Assembly: GCA_905206365.1 (NCBI GenBank)
Contig: CAJLHF010000025.1
Coordinates: forward strand, 1 to 32,325
From: an uncultured Sutterella sp.
GTDB lineage: Bacteria > Pseudomonadota > Gammaproteobacteria > Burkholderiales > Burkholderiaceae_F
Length of the DNA: 32,325 nucleotides
Reading direction: 5' to 3'
Below, in pieces: positions 7,400 to 14,870 of the stretch; within the stretch, counting starts at the first letter, position 1; the number at the start of each line of letters is the position of its first letter. The position numbers and the translations under genes were made by a program. The notes below the pieces were generated by a model that made no database searches, was not told the origin of the DNA, and saw nothing but the letters and a program-made list of their open reading frames with translations.

Positions 7400-7604
7400 C
7401 CGTACGAAAAAGGCGCTTCGGACTTGAATTTTACGAGCAATAGTTTTTATTGATCACCTTACTAACTATCAAAGTTCTTTTTCCGATAGAATAACGAATC
7501 AACCTACGTTTTGTGGACGACCGTACGGCGCGCACCATCGATTTCCGATCGGAGGTTCGACCCGCCGTACGTCCTTCGTCCCGTCGCGCAACTACAACAT
7601 CGTC

Positions 7605-9794
7605 ATGGCGACCACCCACACTCCCACGTCCCGCAGCGCGCGGGAATCCGGCACGGCTTCGTTCGAAACCTCCGCCGCCCGGCCCCGAAAGGGCGCCCCG
7701 GGGAGGGCGGCCGGCGTCATTCGTCAGGAAAAGCTCGCGCCGCTTTCGGAGCGCCTCCGAAAGCTCGGTCTCGTCTCCGACTGGGACTTCGTGCTGCACC
7801 TTCCGTTGCGCTACGAAGACGAAACGCGCATCACGCCCGTCGGGAGCCTCCGCCCCGGAGAAGCCCAGCAGACGCAGGGAACCGTAGAGCGCTCGGGCTT
7901 TGTCGCCACGCCCCGCGGACAGCAGTTTTCCGCGATTCTCACGGACGGCACGGGACGCCTTCAGTTGCGTTTCATCCACTACTACCCGAGCATTCAGTCG
8001 CAGTTGCAGCCCGGAAAAACCGTTCGCGTTTTCGGTGAACCGCGCGAAGCCTTCGGCGGGGGACTTGAAATCGTTCATCCCCGCGTCAAGCCACCCGTGA
8101 GCCGAAGCGACGGGCTCCCGCAGGCGCTCACCCCGATTTACCCCCTGGGAGAAAACATTCAACAGAAGTGGCTTCGCAAGCGCATCGACCGAGCGATGCT
8201 CGACCTGCAGGTCGAAGATCTCGTTCCCGTGTCCGTCACCGAACGGCTCGGTTTACCGCGTCTTCGCGAGTCGCTCGAATACCTCCACAATCCGCCCGCC
8301 GGCGCGTCCGCAGACGCGCTTCGCGACCGAACCGACCCGCACTGGGAGCGACTCAAATTCGACGAACTCCTCGCACAGCAGATTTCGCTCGGGGAAACGC
8401 GGCGTCTGGCCCGCAAGGCGATCGCGCCCGTACTCGCACCCCGCGCCGACGGGAACCTCATCGTTCGCTTTCGCGAGCATCTGCCTTTTGCGCTTACGTG
8501 TGCGCAGGAGCGCGTCTGGAAGGAAATCGCCTCGGATCTCGCACGCCCCGAACCCATGCACCGACTCGTACAGGGGGACGTCGGGAGCGGCAAAACGGTC
8601 GTGGCGGCGCTCGCCGCGCTTCGCGCCGTCGAAGCGGGCTATCAGGCGGCCCTCATGGCCCCGACCGAAATTCTCGCCGAGCAGCACTTCAAAAAGCTCG
8701 TCGACTGGCTCACGCCACTCGGTATTCGAACCGCGTGGTTGACGGGGCGCCTCAAGGCCTCGGAAAAGCGCCGTGCTCTGGAAGAAATCGCTTCGGGTGA
8801 GGCCCGGATCGTCGTGGGTACGCACGCCCTCATTCAGGAGACGGTGACCTTCGAGAAGCTCGGACTTGCGATCGTCGACGAACAGCATCGCTTCGGCGTC
8901 GCTCAGCGCCTTGCACTTCGTACGAACGGGGCGGTGTGCGAGCCAGGCGATGCGCACGGAGCGAACGACGCGAAACCTCACCTTCTCATGCTTTCGGCCA
9001 CGCCCATTCCGCGCACGCTCGCCATGAGTTACCTCGCCGATCTGGACGTTTCCGTGATCGACGAACTCCCCCCGGGACGCACGCCAGTCACGACGAAGAC
9101 GATTCGCATCGAACGCAAAAACGAAGTCGTCGCGCTTCTTCGCTCGGTCGTGGCGGAAGGGCGCCAGGCCTACTGGGTCTGTCCCCTGATCGAAGAGAGC
9201 GAAGCGCTTGACTTGACGCCTGCCGTTCAGGCGGCGGAGGAATTGCAACGGGCGCTTCCCGACCTCAAGGTCGCGCTTTTGCACGGTGCGATGACCGCTC
9301 CCGAGAAAGAAGTCGTCATGAGCGCTTTCGCTTCCGGTGAAACCGATCTTCTCGTCGCCACCACCGTCATTGAGGTCGGCGTTGATGTTCCGAACGCCAC
9401 CCTCATGGTGATCGAACATGCCGAGCGGTTCGGGCTCGCACAGCTTCACCAGTTGCGCGGGCGCGTGGGCCGCGGCGCAGCGCGCAGCGCCTGTCTTCTC
9501 CTTTACGGGGGAGAGCTTTCCGAACTCGGGCGCGAGCGCCTCAAGATCATCCGAGAAACGACGGACGGCTTCGAGATCGCGCGGCGCGACTTGCAGTTGC
9601 GCGGCCCCGGCGAATTCCTCGGCGAACGTCAGTCGGGAATGCCGCTACTGCGCTTTGCCGACCTGGAGACGGACGGGGCGCTCCTTGAGGCCGCACGGCG
9701 TGAAGCCGAAAGGTGGTTGCGCGAAGACCGCGACCGGGCGCTCGCTCATGCCCGACGGTGGTTCTCCGCCAAAGCCGAATTTCTTGCCGCCTGA
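7605..9794 (+). CDS. recG: ATP-dependent DNA helicase RecG
   Basis: This 729-residue cytoplasmic helicase remodels stalled replication forks and branched recombination intermediates. The N-terminal part (about 45-280) contains the wedge/OB region that grips branched DNA. The two RecA-like domains follow: Walker A GDVGSGKT at about 324-331, the DEQH box at 425-428, and SATPIPRTLAMS. The second lobe carries VCPLIEES, HGAMTAPEKE, LVATTVIEVGVDVPNAT and QLHQLRGRVGRG, followed by the RecG-type C-terminal GPGEFLGERQSG. It is slightly longer than E. coli RecG (693) because of about 35 arginine/proline-rich residues at the N-terminus. No clear ribosome-binding site precedes the ATG. oxyR follows 65 bases later on the same strand. 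Confidence 0.96.
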   Translation: MATTHTPTSRSARESGTASFETSAARPRKGAPGRAAGVIRQEKLAPLSERLRKLGLVSDWDFVLHLPLRYEDETRITPVGSLRPGEAQQTQGTVERSGFVATPRGQQFSAILTDGTGRLQLRFIHYYPSIQSQLQPGKTVRVFGEPREAFGGGLEIVHPRVKPPVSRSDGLPQALTPIYPLGENIQQKWLRKRIDRAMLDLQVEDLVPVSVTERLGLPRLRESLEYLHNPPAGASADALRDRTDPHWERLKFDELLAQQISLGETRRLARKAIAPVLAPRADGNLIVRFREHLPFALTCAQERVWKEIASDLARPEPMHRLVQGDVGSGKTVVAALAALRAVEAGYQAALMAPTEILAEQHFKKLVDWLTPLGIRTAWLTGRLKASEKRRALEEIASGEARIVVGTHALIQETVTFEKLGLAIVDEQHRFGVAQRLALRTNGAVCEPGDAHGANDAKPHLLMLSATPIPRTLAMSYLADLDVSVIDELPPGRTPVTTKTIRIERKNEVVALLRSVVAEGRQAYWVCPLIEESEALDLTPAVQAAEELQRALPDLKVALLHGAMTAPEKEVVMSAFASGETDLLVATTVIEVGVDVPNATLMVIEHAERFGLAQLHQLRGRVGRGAARSACLLLYGGELSELGRERLKIIRETTDGFEIARRDLQLRGPGEFLGERQSGMPLLRFADLETDGALLEAARREAERWLREDRDRALAHARRWFSAKAEFLAA

Positions 9795-9859
9795 GTTTCT
9801 TCGGGCACGTCGAATTTCATTTTTCGTACAACGATTTTTTATTTGATCTCCACATTGCC

Positions 9860-10834
9860 ATGACTCTTACCGAACTGAAGTACGTACTCGCCGTGGCCCG
9901 CGAACGCCACTTCGGCCGAGCCGCCGAACGGTGCTGCGTGAGTCAACCGTCGCTTTCCGTTGCCGTCAAGAAGCTTGAGGACGAACTCAACGTCAGCATC
10001 TTCGAACGCCGCGCGAACGACATTTCCATCACGCCGATCGGCGAACTCATCATCGAGCAGGCCCAGCGCGTCATTTCCGAAACCGAACGCATTCTCGAAA
10101 TCGCCGAAAACGGTCGCGACCCGCTCACGGGTCCCCTGCGCGTGGGCGTCATCTATACGATCGGGCCGTACCTCCTGCCGCCCCTCATTCGCGAGCTCTC
10201 GAACGACGTTCCCAAGATGCCGCTTTACATCGAGGAAACCTACACGTCGGAGCTCCTGCACAAGTTGCGCACCGGCCTTCTCGACGTCGCCATCATGGCC
10301 GACACGATTTCCGATACGGGTTTCATGACGCGAGAACTCTATCAGGAAGACTTTGTCGTGGCGATTCCGTCGCACCACCCGTGGGCGAACCGCAACTACG
10401 TCGGCCCGAACGAACTCAAGGACCAGACGATGCTGCTGCTGGGCGCCGGGCACTGCTTCCGCGACCAGATCCTCGGCGTGTGTCCGGATCTGCGTAAGCC
10501 CGTTTCGCGCCCCGACCTTCCGAGCCGCGACGCGAAGGCAAAAGCCAAGGCCCACCGCATGGTCGAAGGCTCCTCCCTGCAGACGATCTGTCATATGGTC
10601 GCGCAGGGTCTCGGTATCACGGTTCTGCCCGCCTCGGCCGTTCCGTACCTCTCGTGCCTGCCGACGCCGATTCACATCATTCCCTTCAAGAATCCGGCGC
10701 CGCACCGCCGCGTCATCATGGTTTGGCGCAAGACCTATACGCGCACGGCCGCGATTGAGGCCCTCTACGAGAGTGCGAAGCGCCTTACCCTCAACGGGTG
10801 CGTCCCCCTCGATACGCCGCCCCGTCTGCGTTAA
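9860..10834 (+). CDS. oxyR: Hydrogen peroxide-sensing LysR regulator OxyR
   Basis: This 324-residue LysR-family transcription factor activates peroxide-defence genes when a disulfide forms. Residues 1-60 are the winged helix-turn-helix (RHFGRAAERCCVSQPSLSVAVKKLEDEL). The regulatory domain has the two redox cysteines C199 and C208 (GHCFRDQILGVC), at the same positions as in E. coli OxyR. Other OxyR-like blocks are GPLRVGVI.TIGPYLLP, HPWANR and GLGITVLPA.AVP. The start at 9860 gives the usual N-terminus; the open frame extends upstream into recG in a different reading frame. It follows recG, a pairing seen in other betaproteobacteria, so both may share a transcript. A peroxide sensor fits an organism that is anaerobic or microaerophilic but meets oxygen. 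Confidence 0.95.
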   Translation: MTLTELKYVLAVARERHFGRAAERCCVSQPSLSVAVKKLEDELNVSIFERRANDISITPIGELIIEQAQRVISETERILEIAENGRDPLTGPLRVGVIYTIGPYLLPPLIRELSNDVPKMPLYIEETYTSELLHKLRTGLLDVAIMADTISDTGFMTRELYQEDFVVAIPSHHPWANRNYVGPNELKDQTMLLLGAGHCFRDQILGVCPDLRKPVSRPDLPSRDAKAKAKAHRMVEGSSLQTICHMVAQGLGITVLPASAVPYLSCLPTPIHIIPFKNPAPHRRVIMVWRKTYTRTAAIEALYESAKRLTLNGCVPLDTPPRLR

Positions 10835-10899
10835 GCTCCCGGAAGGGAAAGACGGTGCCCCCTTTCCCTTTCTACCCCCACCGAACTCGCGAGCATCGA

Positions 10900-12114
10900 A
10901 TGACGGATACGCCTCCACGCACGCCCATCGACCGCAACACGGCCCTCAACTTCGCGCGGTCCCTGTCCTTCAACGATCGGCTCGACCTGTTGTTGCGCAT
11001 TCTCTTTACCGCGGCGGTCGCGGTGGGGTGCTACTACATCGTCGAACCGTTTCTCACAGCCATTCTCATCGCGGCGATTCTTGCGGTCGTCACGTGGCCG
11101 CTCTTCGCGCGGATTCGAAATTCCCTCGGCCACGCCGCAACGCCAGCCGCTTTTTTGATGATCACGGCGATCATCGTCGTACTCCTCATTCCGCTCTCGG
11201 TGATGCTTGTCGTCGTCGCACAACAAATTCCGAAAGCGGTGACGCTCGTCGCCGACTGGGTGCGAGACCCGATGCCCGTTTTGCAAGCCGTCAAAGACAC
11301 GCCTTACGTGGGCGAGTGGCTCTACGAGCAGGTGATGACCGCCGTCGACCCCTCAACCCTCGGGCACACGATCGAACAGATCATTCAACCGGCCACGCAG
11401 GTCGTGCTCGGTACCGCGCTCAATGTGAGCAACGGCCTCGTGCAACTTGCGCTCGTCACCTTCATCGTCTTTTTCTTCTACCGCGACGGCGCCTGGTTTT
11501 CGGATCGCATCGCCACGATGCTGGAACGCGTCTCGGGCGGCATTCAATCCGAAATCCTCGACATTCTCACGAACACCACCCGTTCGGTCGTGCTGGGCAT
11601 CGTCGGAACCGCCCTCTGTCAGGGGGCCGTGGCGGGGATCGGTTTCTGGATTGCCGGGGTGCCGGGGGTACTCCTTCTTTCGAGCGCCGTCTGCATCGTA
11701 TCCGTCGTCCCGATCGGGCCGCCGCTCGTGTGGATTCCCGTAGCGATCTGGCTCTACACGAAGGGCGAAGTCGGCATGGCGCTTTTCCTCTGCGCCTGGG
11801 GCTCGATCGTCGTGGCCCTCGTCGACAACCTCGTGCGGCCGCTTCTCATCGCCCGCGGCTCGACCCTCCCCATGGGACTCGTCTTTCTCGGCGTTTTCGG
11901 CGGGGTGATTTCGTTCGGGTTCTTGGGGCTCATTCTCGGCCCTTTGCTTCTCGCGATCGGGATGGCCATGTTCCAAGCCTGGCTCAAGTACCCGGTACAC
12001 CGTGCCGAGATCGCTGAGGCCTCAGAAGCTGCGGAGGCTTCCGAGGCACCCGAACCGCCTGCCGTCGTCACGACGTCGAACACAACGTCGGACGTCCGAC
12101 CGGACGCCCCGTAA
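10900..12114 (+). CDS. AI-2E family (YdiK/PerM-type) membrane protein
   Basis: This 404-residue inner-membrane protein belongs to the AI-2E transporter family. Two N-terminal helices (about 30-75) and a third near 85-110 are followed by a soluble helical segment. Several more membrane helices follow, including the family blocks FIVFFFYRDG, SVVPIGPPLVWIP and DNLVRPLLIARGSTLP. GVFGGV..FGFLGLILGPLLLA lies near residue 335. The last 40 residues are alanine/glutamate-rich and look disordered. Proposed functions in the family range from autoinducer-2 export to sodium/proton exchange; none can be picked from sequence. The start at 10900 is the first ATG that gives a plausible N-terminus, 65 bases after oxyR. 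A hairpin terminator follows. Confidence 0.88.
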   Translation: MTDTPPRTPIDRNTALNFARSLSFNDRLDLLLRILFTAAVAVGCYYIVEPFLTAILIAAILAVVTWPLFARIRNSLGHAATPAAFLMITAIIVVLLIPLSVMLVVVAQQIPKAVTLVADWVRDPMPVLQAVKDTPYVGEWLYEQVMTAVDPSTLGHTIEQIIQPATQVVLGTALNVSNGLVQLALVTFIVFFFYRDGAWFSDRIATMLERVSGGIQSEILDILTNTTRSVVLGIVGTALCQGAVAGIGFWIAGVPGVLLLSSAVCIVSVVPIGPPLVWIPVAIWLYTKGEVGMALFLCAWGSIVVALVDNLVRPLLIARGSTLPMGLVFLGVFGGVISFGFLGLILGPLLLAIGMAMFQAWLKYPVHRAEIAEASEAAEASEAPEPPAVVTTSNTTSDVRPDAP

Positions 12115-12158
12115 GCATCCGCTTGTTGCGCTGCGGCAAAACATCGCACGCCGCCCTC

Positions 12159-12194
12159 ACACCCGCGAGGCCCCGAGCTTCGCGGGTGTTCTTC
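12159..12194 (+). terminator. Terminator after the AI-2E family gene
   Basis: ACACCCGCGA (12159-12168) pairs perfectly with TCGCGGGTGT (12180-12189) and is followed by TCTTCGTC. The stem is strong; the T-tract is short. Confidence 0.65.
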
Positions 12195-12461
12195 GTCGTG
12201 CGAAGTCTTGCTTCGAAGGGATGTCACGAGCAAACGGCGGAAACACTCGCCGACAAGGTGGTCGAAGCCGATGCGAGAATCCGCCCCTCCGTGAGCCGGG
12301 AACCCAGCGCGACGCGGAGGCTCTCGGGGAAACAACCGACGAACGCTTCGACAAACGCTCGATCGATCGGCAAGCAACCGATGCGGAATGCGGAGGTACG
12401 GAGAAAGAATGACGGGACGCGTCCTACGGGAAGGCCGGACGGAAGCCGATGCGCCCTCCCG

Positions 12462-12501
12462 AAACGACGAAGGGACGAGTCGCCGAAGCGAATCGTCCCT
12501 T
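12462..12501 (-). terminator. Terminator of dcuC with a UUCG tetraloop
   Basis: On the minus strand AAGGGACGA pairs with TCGTCCCTT (12493-12501 and 12470-12478). An inner TCGC-TTCG-GCGA stem caps it, and CGTCGTTTC follows. A further six-base dyad, CCCCGA/TCGGGG (12515-12536), lies closer to the stop codon. Confidence 0.75.
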
Positions 12502-12553
12502 GCAAAGGATGTTTCCCCGAACGCTCAAGCTCGGGGAGTCGTGCGAATCCCGA

Positions 12554-13825
12554 TCAGACCATCAGGAGCGCGCAGACAATGACGGCCACCGTCATCGGAA
12601 GCGCCGTACGCTTCACGACTTCGATCGGGCTCACCATGGCAATACCCGAAACGAGAATCGTCACGCCGGCGATCGGCGACATCGTACGACCGGCAGCGCC
12701 CGTCAGGAAGGCGAGGCCGCCCAGACCTTCGATCGTCATGCCGAAGTCGGCCGCGTGCGGGGTCACGGTTTCGTTGAACGCAAGCGTGGCCGCGTCGCCC
12801 GAACCGGTGATCACACCCATGATCCACGGACCGATCGAGCCGCCCCAACGGGCGATGTCGTTCGAGTCCTTGAGCATCGAAACGAAGGCGTCGATGAGGC
12901 CCGCGGAGCGAAGGCCGGCGGCGAAGACGCCCGCGGCGATGATGATACCCATCACGTCGGCATAGCCCTTGCCCGTACCGTTGAAGAATTCCTTCGTGAA
13001 GTTCTGCGGATTGGCGCGACCGACGATGAGACCGATCACGGCACCGAGCACCATGGCCTGAGCCACGCCCATCTTCATCGCGGGAACCCAGATGTTGCCG
13101 ACGAGAAGGAGCGTGATCGGGATGATCGGAACGAGCGCGTTGATGGGATTGGGCTTGAAGTCCGGATCGTTCTTCTGGAGCTTCGATTCATCGACGCGGG
13201 CTTCGGTCGAACCCTTGTGGTCGCCGAGGACGAAGCAGACGATGAGGATGCCGACCACCGAGATGGCGCCGATCATGAAGGAATAGGGCGCATGGTAGGC
13301 AATGAAGTCCATGACGTCCATATTCGCCATGTTGGCAACATACGGGTTGTGCGAGGTACCCGGCGACAGGTACGAACCGATCGTACCGCCGAGGACCGCG
13401 GCCGCGGCCGCAGCAGGCTTGATGCCCGCACGGAGCATCACCGGAATGAGGGTCGAACCGACGGCGGCGGCGCAACCCGCAGCCGAGGGAATGGCGATGT
13501 TCACGAAGAAGGTGATCGTCGTGCACACCGGGATGAGGAAGATGCCGAGACCGCGAATCGGGCTCGCCAGGTAGTGAACGAGCGAACGGTCGGCGCCCGT
13601 GTACTTGGCGACGTACGCAAAACCCATCGACGAGCAGATCGCCATGACGAGGCTCGAGTTCGTCATCGATTTGGCAAAGGCGTCAAGGCCGCCCATCAGG
13701 TCCCAGGAAATGATGCAGAGGAAAAGACCCGACGCGATCAGCACGAGACGCGTTTCGTAGCGTTTGATGAGGGCCCAGACGGCCACACCCACGACCACCA
13801 AGGCAATCCAAGCGTTAATGCCCAT
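12554..13825 (-). CDS. dcuC: C4-dicarboxylate transporter of the DcuC family
   Basis: This 423-residue inner-membrane carrier is related to DcuC, which in E. coli mainly exports succinate during fermentation and fumarate respiration. The protein is almost entirely hydrophobic, with about twelve membrane segments and a hydrophilic loop near 210-235 (DHKGSTEARVDESKLQKND). The C-terminal block GRTMSPIAGVTILVSG followed by SPIEVVKRTALP is diagnostic of the family, as are IIIAAGVFAAGL and ITGSGDAA. The ATG at 13825 has AGGAGA about nine bases upstream. It stands alone with its own terminator, apart from the frd-asp-dcuA block, so it may be regulated separately. The exact substrate cannot be fixed from sequence, and a related carboxylate is possible. 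Confidence 0.87.
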   Translation of the reverse strand: MGINAWIALVVVGVAVWALIKRYETRLVLIASGLFLCIISWDLMGGLDAFAKSMTNSSLVMAICSSMGFAYVAKYTGADRSLVHYLASPIRGLGIFLIPVCTTITFFVNIAIPSAAGCAAAVGSTLIPVMLRAGIKPAAAAAAVLGGTIGSYLSPGTSHNPYVANMANMDVMDFIAYHAPYSFMIGAISVVGILIVCFVLGDHKGSTEARVDESKLQKNDPDFKPNPINALVPIIPITLLLVGNIWVPAMKMGVAQAMVLGAVIGLIVGRANPQNFTKEFFNGTGKGYADVMGIIIAAGVFAAGLRSAGLIDAFVSMLKDSNDIARWGGSIGPWIMGVITGSGDAATLAFNETVTPHAADFGMTIEGLGGLAFLTGAAGRTMSPIAGVTILVSGIAMVSPIEVVKRTALPMTVAVIVCALLMV

Positions 13826-14092
13826 AGTGATGCTCTCCTAATGTTTTGTTTTTTGCGGTCGACGCCCGGAGCTCCGAAAAGCGCGCGGTGCGCGTCCGCT
13901 TTCAATCGATCCGTTCGTCCGTTTACCAAATTGTTCCGGGGGTCCGCTTTGACAAACGACAACGGTGCTCCTGCAAAGTATGCCGAATCCGGAAACTTTT
14001 CTTTACGGGGCTTACCCTAGAAAAACGGATTTTTTTGAGGTTTACCGCATGTCCTTTGACCGAACGGGGGTACGAGGATTCGAACGAACGCC

Positions 14093-14662
14093 TCAGATCG
14101 AGAGAATCGTGCGTCGGTAGTGTTTGAGCTCTTCGATGCTTTCCGCGATGTCGGAGAGCGCCTGATGCTTCGTCGACTTCGTGCCGACCCAGACCTTGTC
14201 GGGCGCCCAGCGGCGGGCGAGTTCCTTGAGGGTCGAGACGTCGATCGAGCGATAGTGGAAGTAGCGCTCCATTTCCGGCATCCAGCGCGCCATGAAGCGG
14301 CGATCCTGCCCGATCGTGTTGCCGCACATCGGGCTCTTGCCCTCGGGAACAAAGCGGCGGAAGACTTCCACAAAGCGCTTGGCGGCTTCTTCTTCGTCGA
14401 CGGTGCTTTCGAGAACGCGCTTGACGAGCCCCGACTTCGTGTGCGTTTCGGTATTCCACGCATCCATCCCGTCGATCACCGAACGATCCTGGCGGATCGC
14501 GATGACCGGGCCTTCGTGCAGGATGTTGAGGTTCTTGTCCGTGATGATGGCGGCCACCTCGATCACGCGGTTCACTTCGGGCTGCAGGCCCGTCATTTCC
14601 ATGTCGATCCAGATGAGGTTGTCGTCCGCATAGGACGGGTCGCGCTGAGGAACTTCGACCAT
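14093..14662 (-). CDS. orn: Oligoribonuclease
   Basis: This 189-residue 3'-5' exoribonuclease of the DEDDh type degrades RNA dinucleotides and short oligomers, including pGpG from cyclic-di-GMP turnover. The DEDD residues are visible: WIDMEMTGL (D and E), the Asp in NTIGQDRRFMARWMPE, and HQALSDI (His and Asp). YRSIDVSTLKELARRW is also typical. The length is close to that of E. coli Orn (181). The ATG at 14662 has AAGGAG six bases upstream. It is divergent from the M48-like gene, with which orn is commonly neighboured in Burkholderiales. Confidence 0.96.
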   Translation of the reverse strand: MVEVPQRDPSYADDNLIWIDMEMTGLQPEVNRVIEVAAIITDKNLNILHEGPVIAIRQDRSVIDGMDAWNTETHTKSGLVKRVLESTVDEEEAAKRFVEVFRRFVPEGKSPMCGNTIGQDRRFMARWMPEMERYFHYRSIDVSTLKELARRWAPDKVWVGTKSTKHQALSDIAESIEELKHYRRTILSI

Positions 14663-14797
14663 GAGTCGCTCCTTCTTCGAGATTGAACGGGATCTTTGCC
14701 GCGGGAGCGGTCCGCGCCCCCGCATCGTGCCGCCATTCTACCGAGCCCGAACAGGATCCGAAAAATCCCTACGAGCGGAAAACCTACGATAATGTCG

Positions 14798-14822
14798 GAT
14801 TCCGGATCCTTTTTCCGGAATC
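14798..14822. promoter_or_regulatory. Dyad in the orn / M48-like divergent region
   Basis: GATTCCGG (14798-14805) and CCGGAATC (14815-14822) are perfect inverted arms about 50 bases upstream of the plus-strand start at 14871. A GATAAT that could serve as a -10 box lies just before it (14788-14793). It could be an operator or a leader hairpin. Confidence 0.35.
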
Positions 14823-14870
14823 GTCCCCGAGGACCGCCTCGTTCCGCCCGGCCGCCTGCTTGCTTGTTCC

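Larger units (their letters stand above)
6458..7604. other. Long region without a convincing gene, rich in inverted repeats
   Basis: About 1.15 kb separates the start of frdA (minus) from the start of recG (plus). Every open frame in it is short and has arginine-rich or low-complexity translation. None encodes heme-ligand helices or membrane segments, so no frdC is present. The part from 6890 to 7500 is visibly AT-richer than its surroundings. It holds the dyad TCAGG/CCTGA near 7034-7047, a CCTGAAAA/TTTTCAGG pair (6957-7000), a CAAAAGCCC/GGGCTTTTG pair (7141-7187), and a -10 box and terminator that could delimit a small RNA (7238-7399). The region should also contain the frdA promoter, which I could not place. 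Confidence 0.6.
12115..12553. other. Convergent intergenic region
   Basis: This lies between the end of the AI-2E family gene (plus) and the end of dcuC (minus). It contains one terminator for each side (12159-12194 and 12462-12501). Open frames across it give arginine/serine-rich translations without family resemblance, so no gene is called. Confidence 0.6.

Noticed and set aside
7237..7440. 67-codon minus-strand frame overlapping the candidate small RNA
   Set aside because: It starts with TTG, has no ribosome-binding site and no family resemblance. The repeated translation is explained by the DNA repeat.
12449..14020. 523-codon open frame antisense to dcuC
   Set aside because: The translation is a charged, low-complexity shadow of the DcuC carrier gene, whose sequence is clearly coding on the minus strand.
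13949..14040. TTGACA at 13949 and an AATCCG/CGGATTTTTTT pair near 14030 as a second small RNA
   Set aside because: No acceptable -10 box follows the TTGACA, and the stem is only six pairs with a loop of about 37 bases.
14064..14095. tRNA-like 3' end (GTTCGAATCCTCGTACCCCC on the minus strand) after orn
   Set aside because: The T-stem bases do not pair and the upstream sequence is orn coding region with no anticodon arm. It is not a tRNA; an attachment-site remnant could not be supported.
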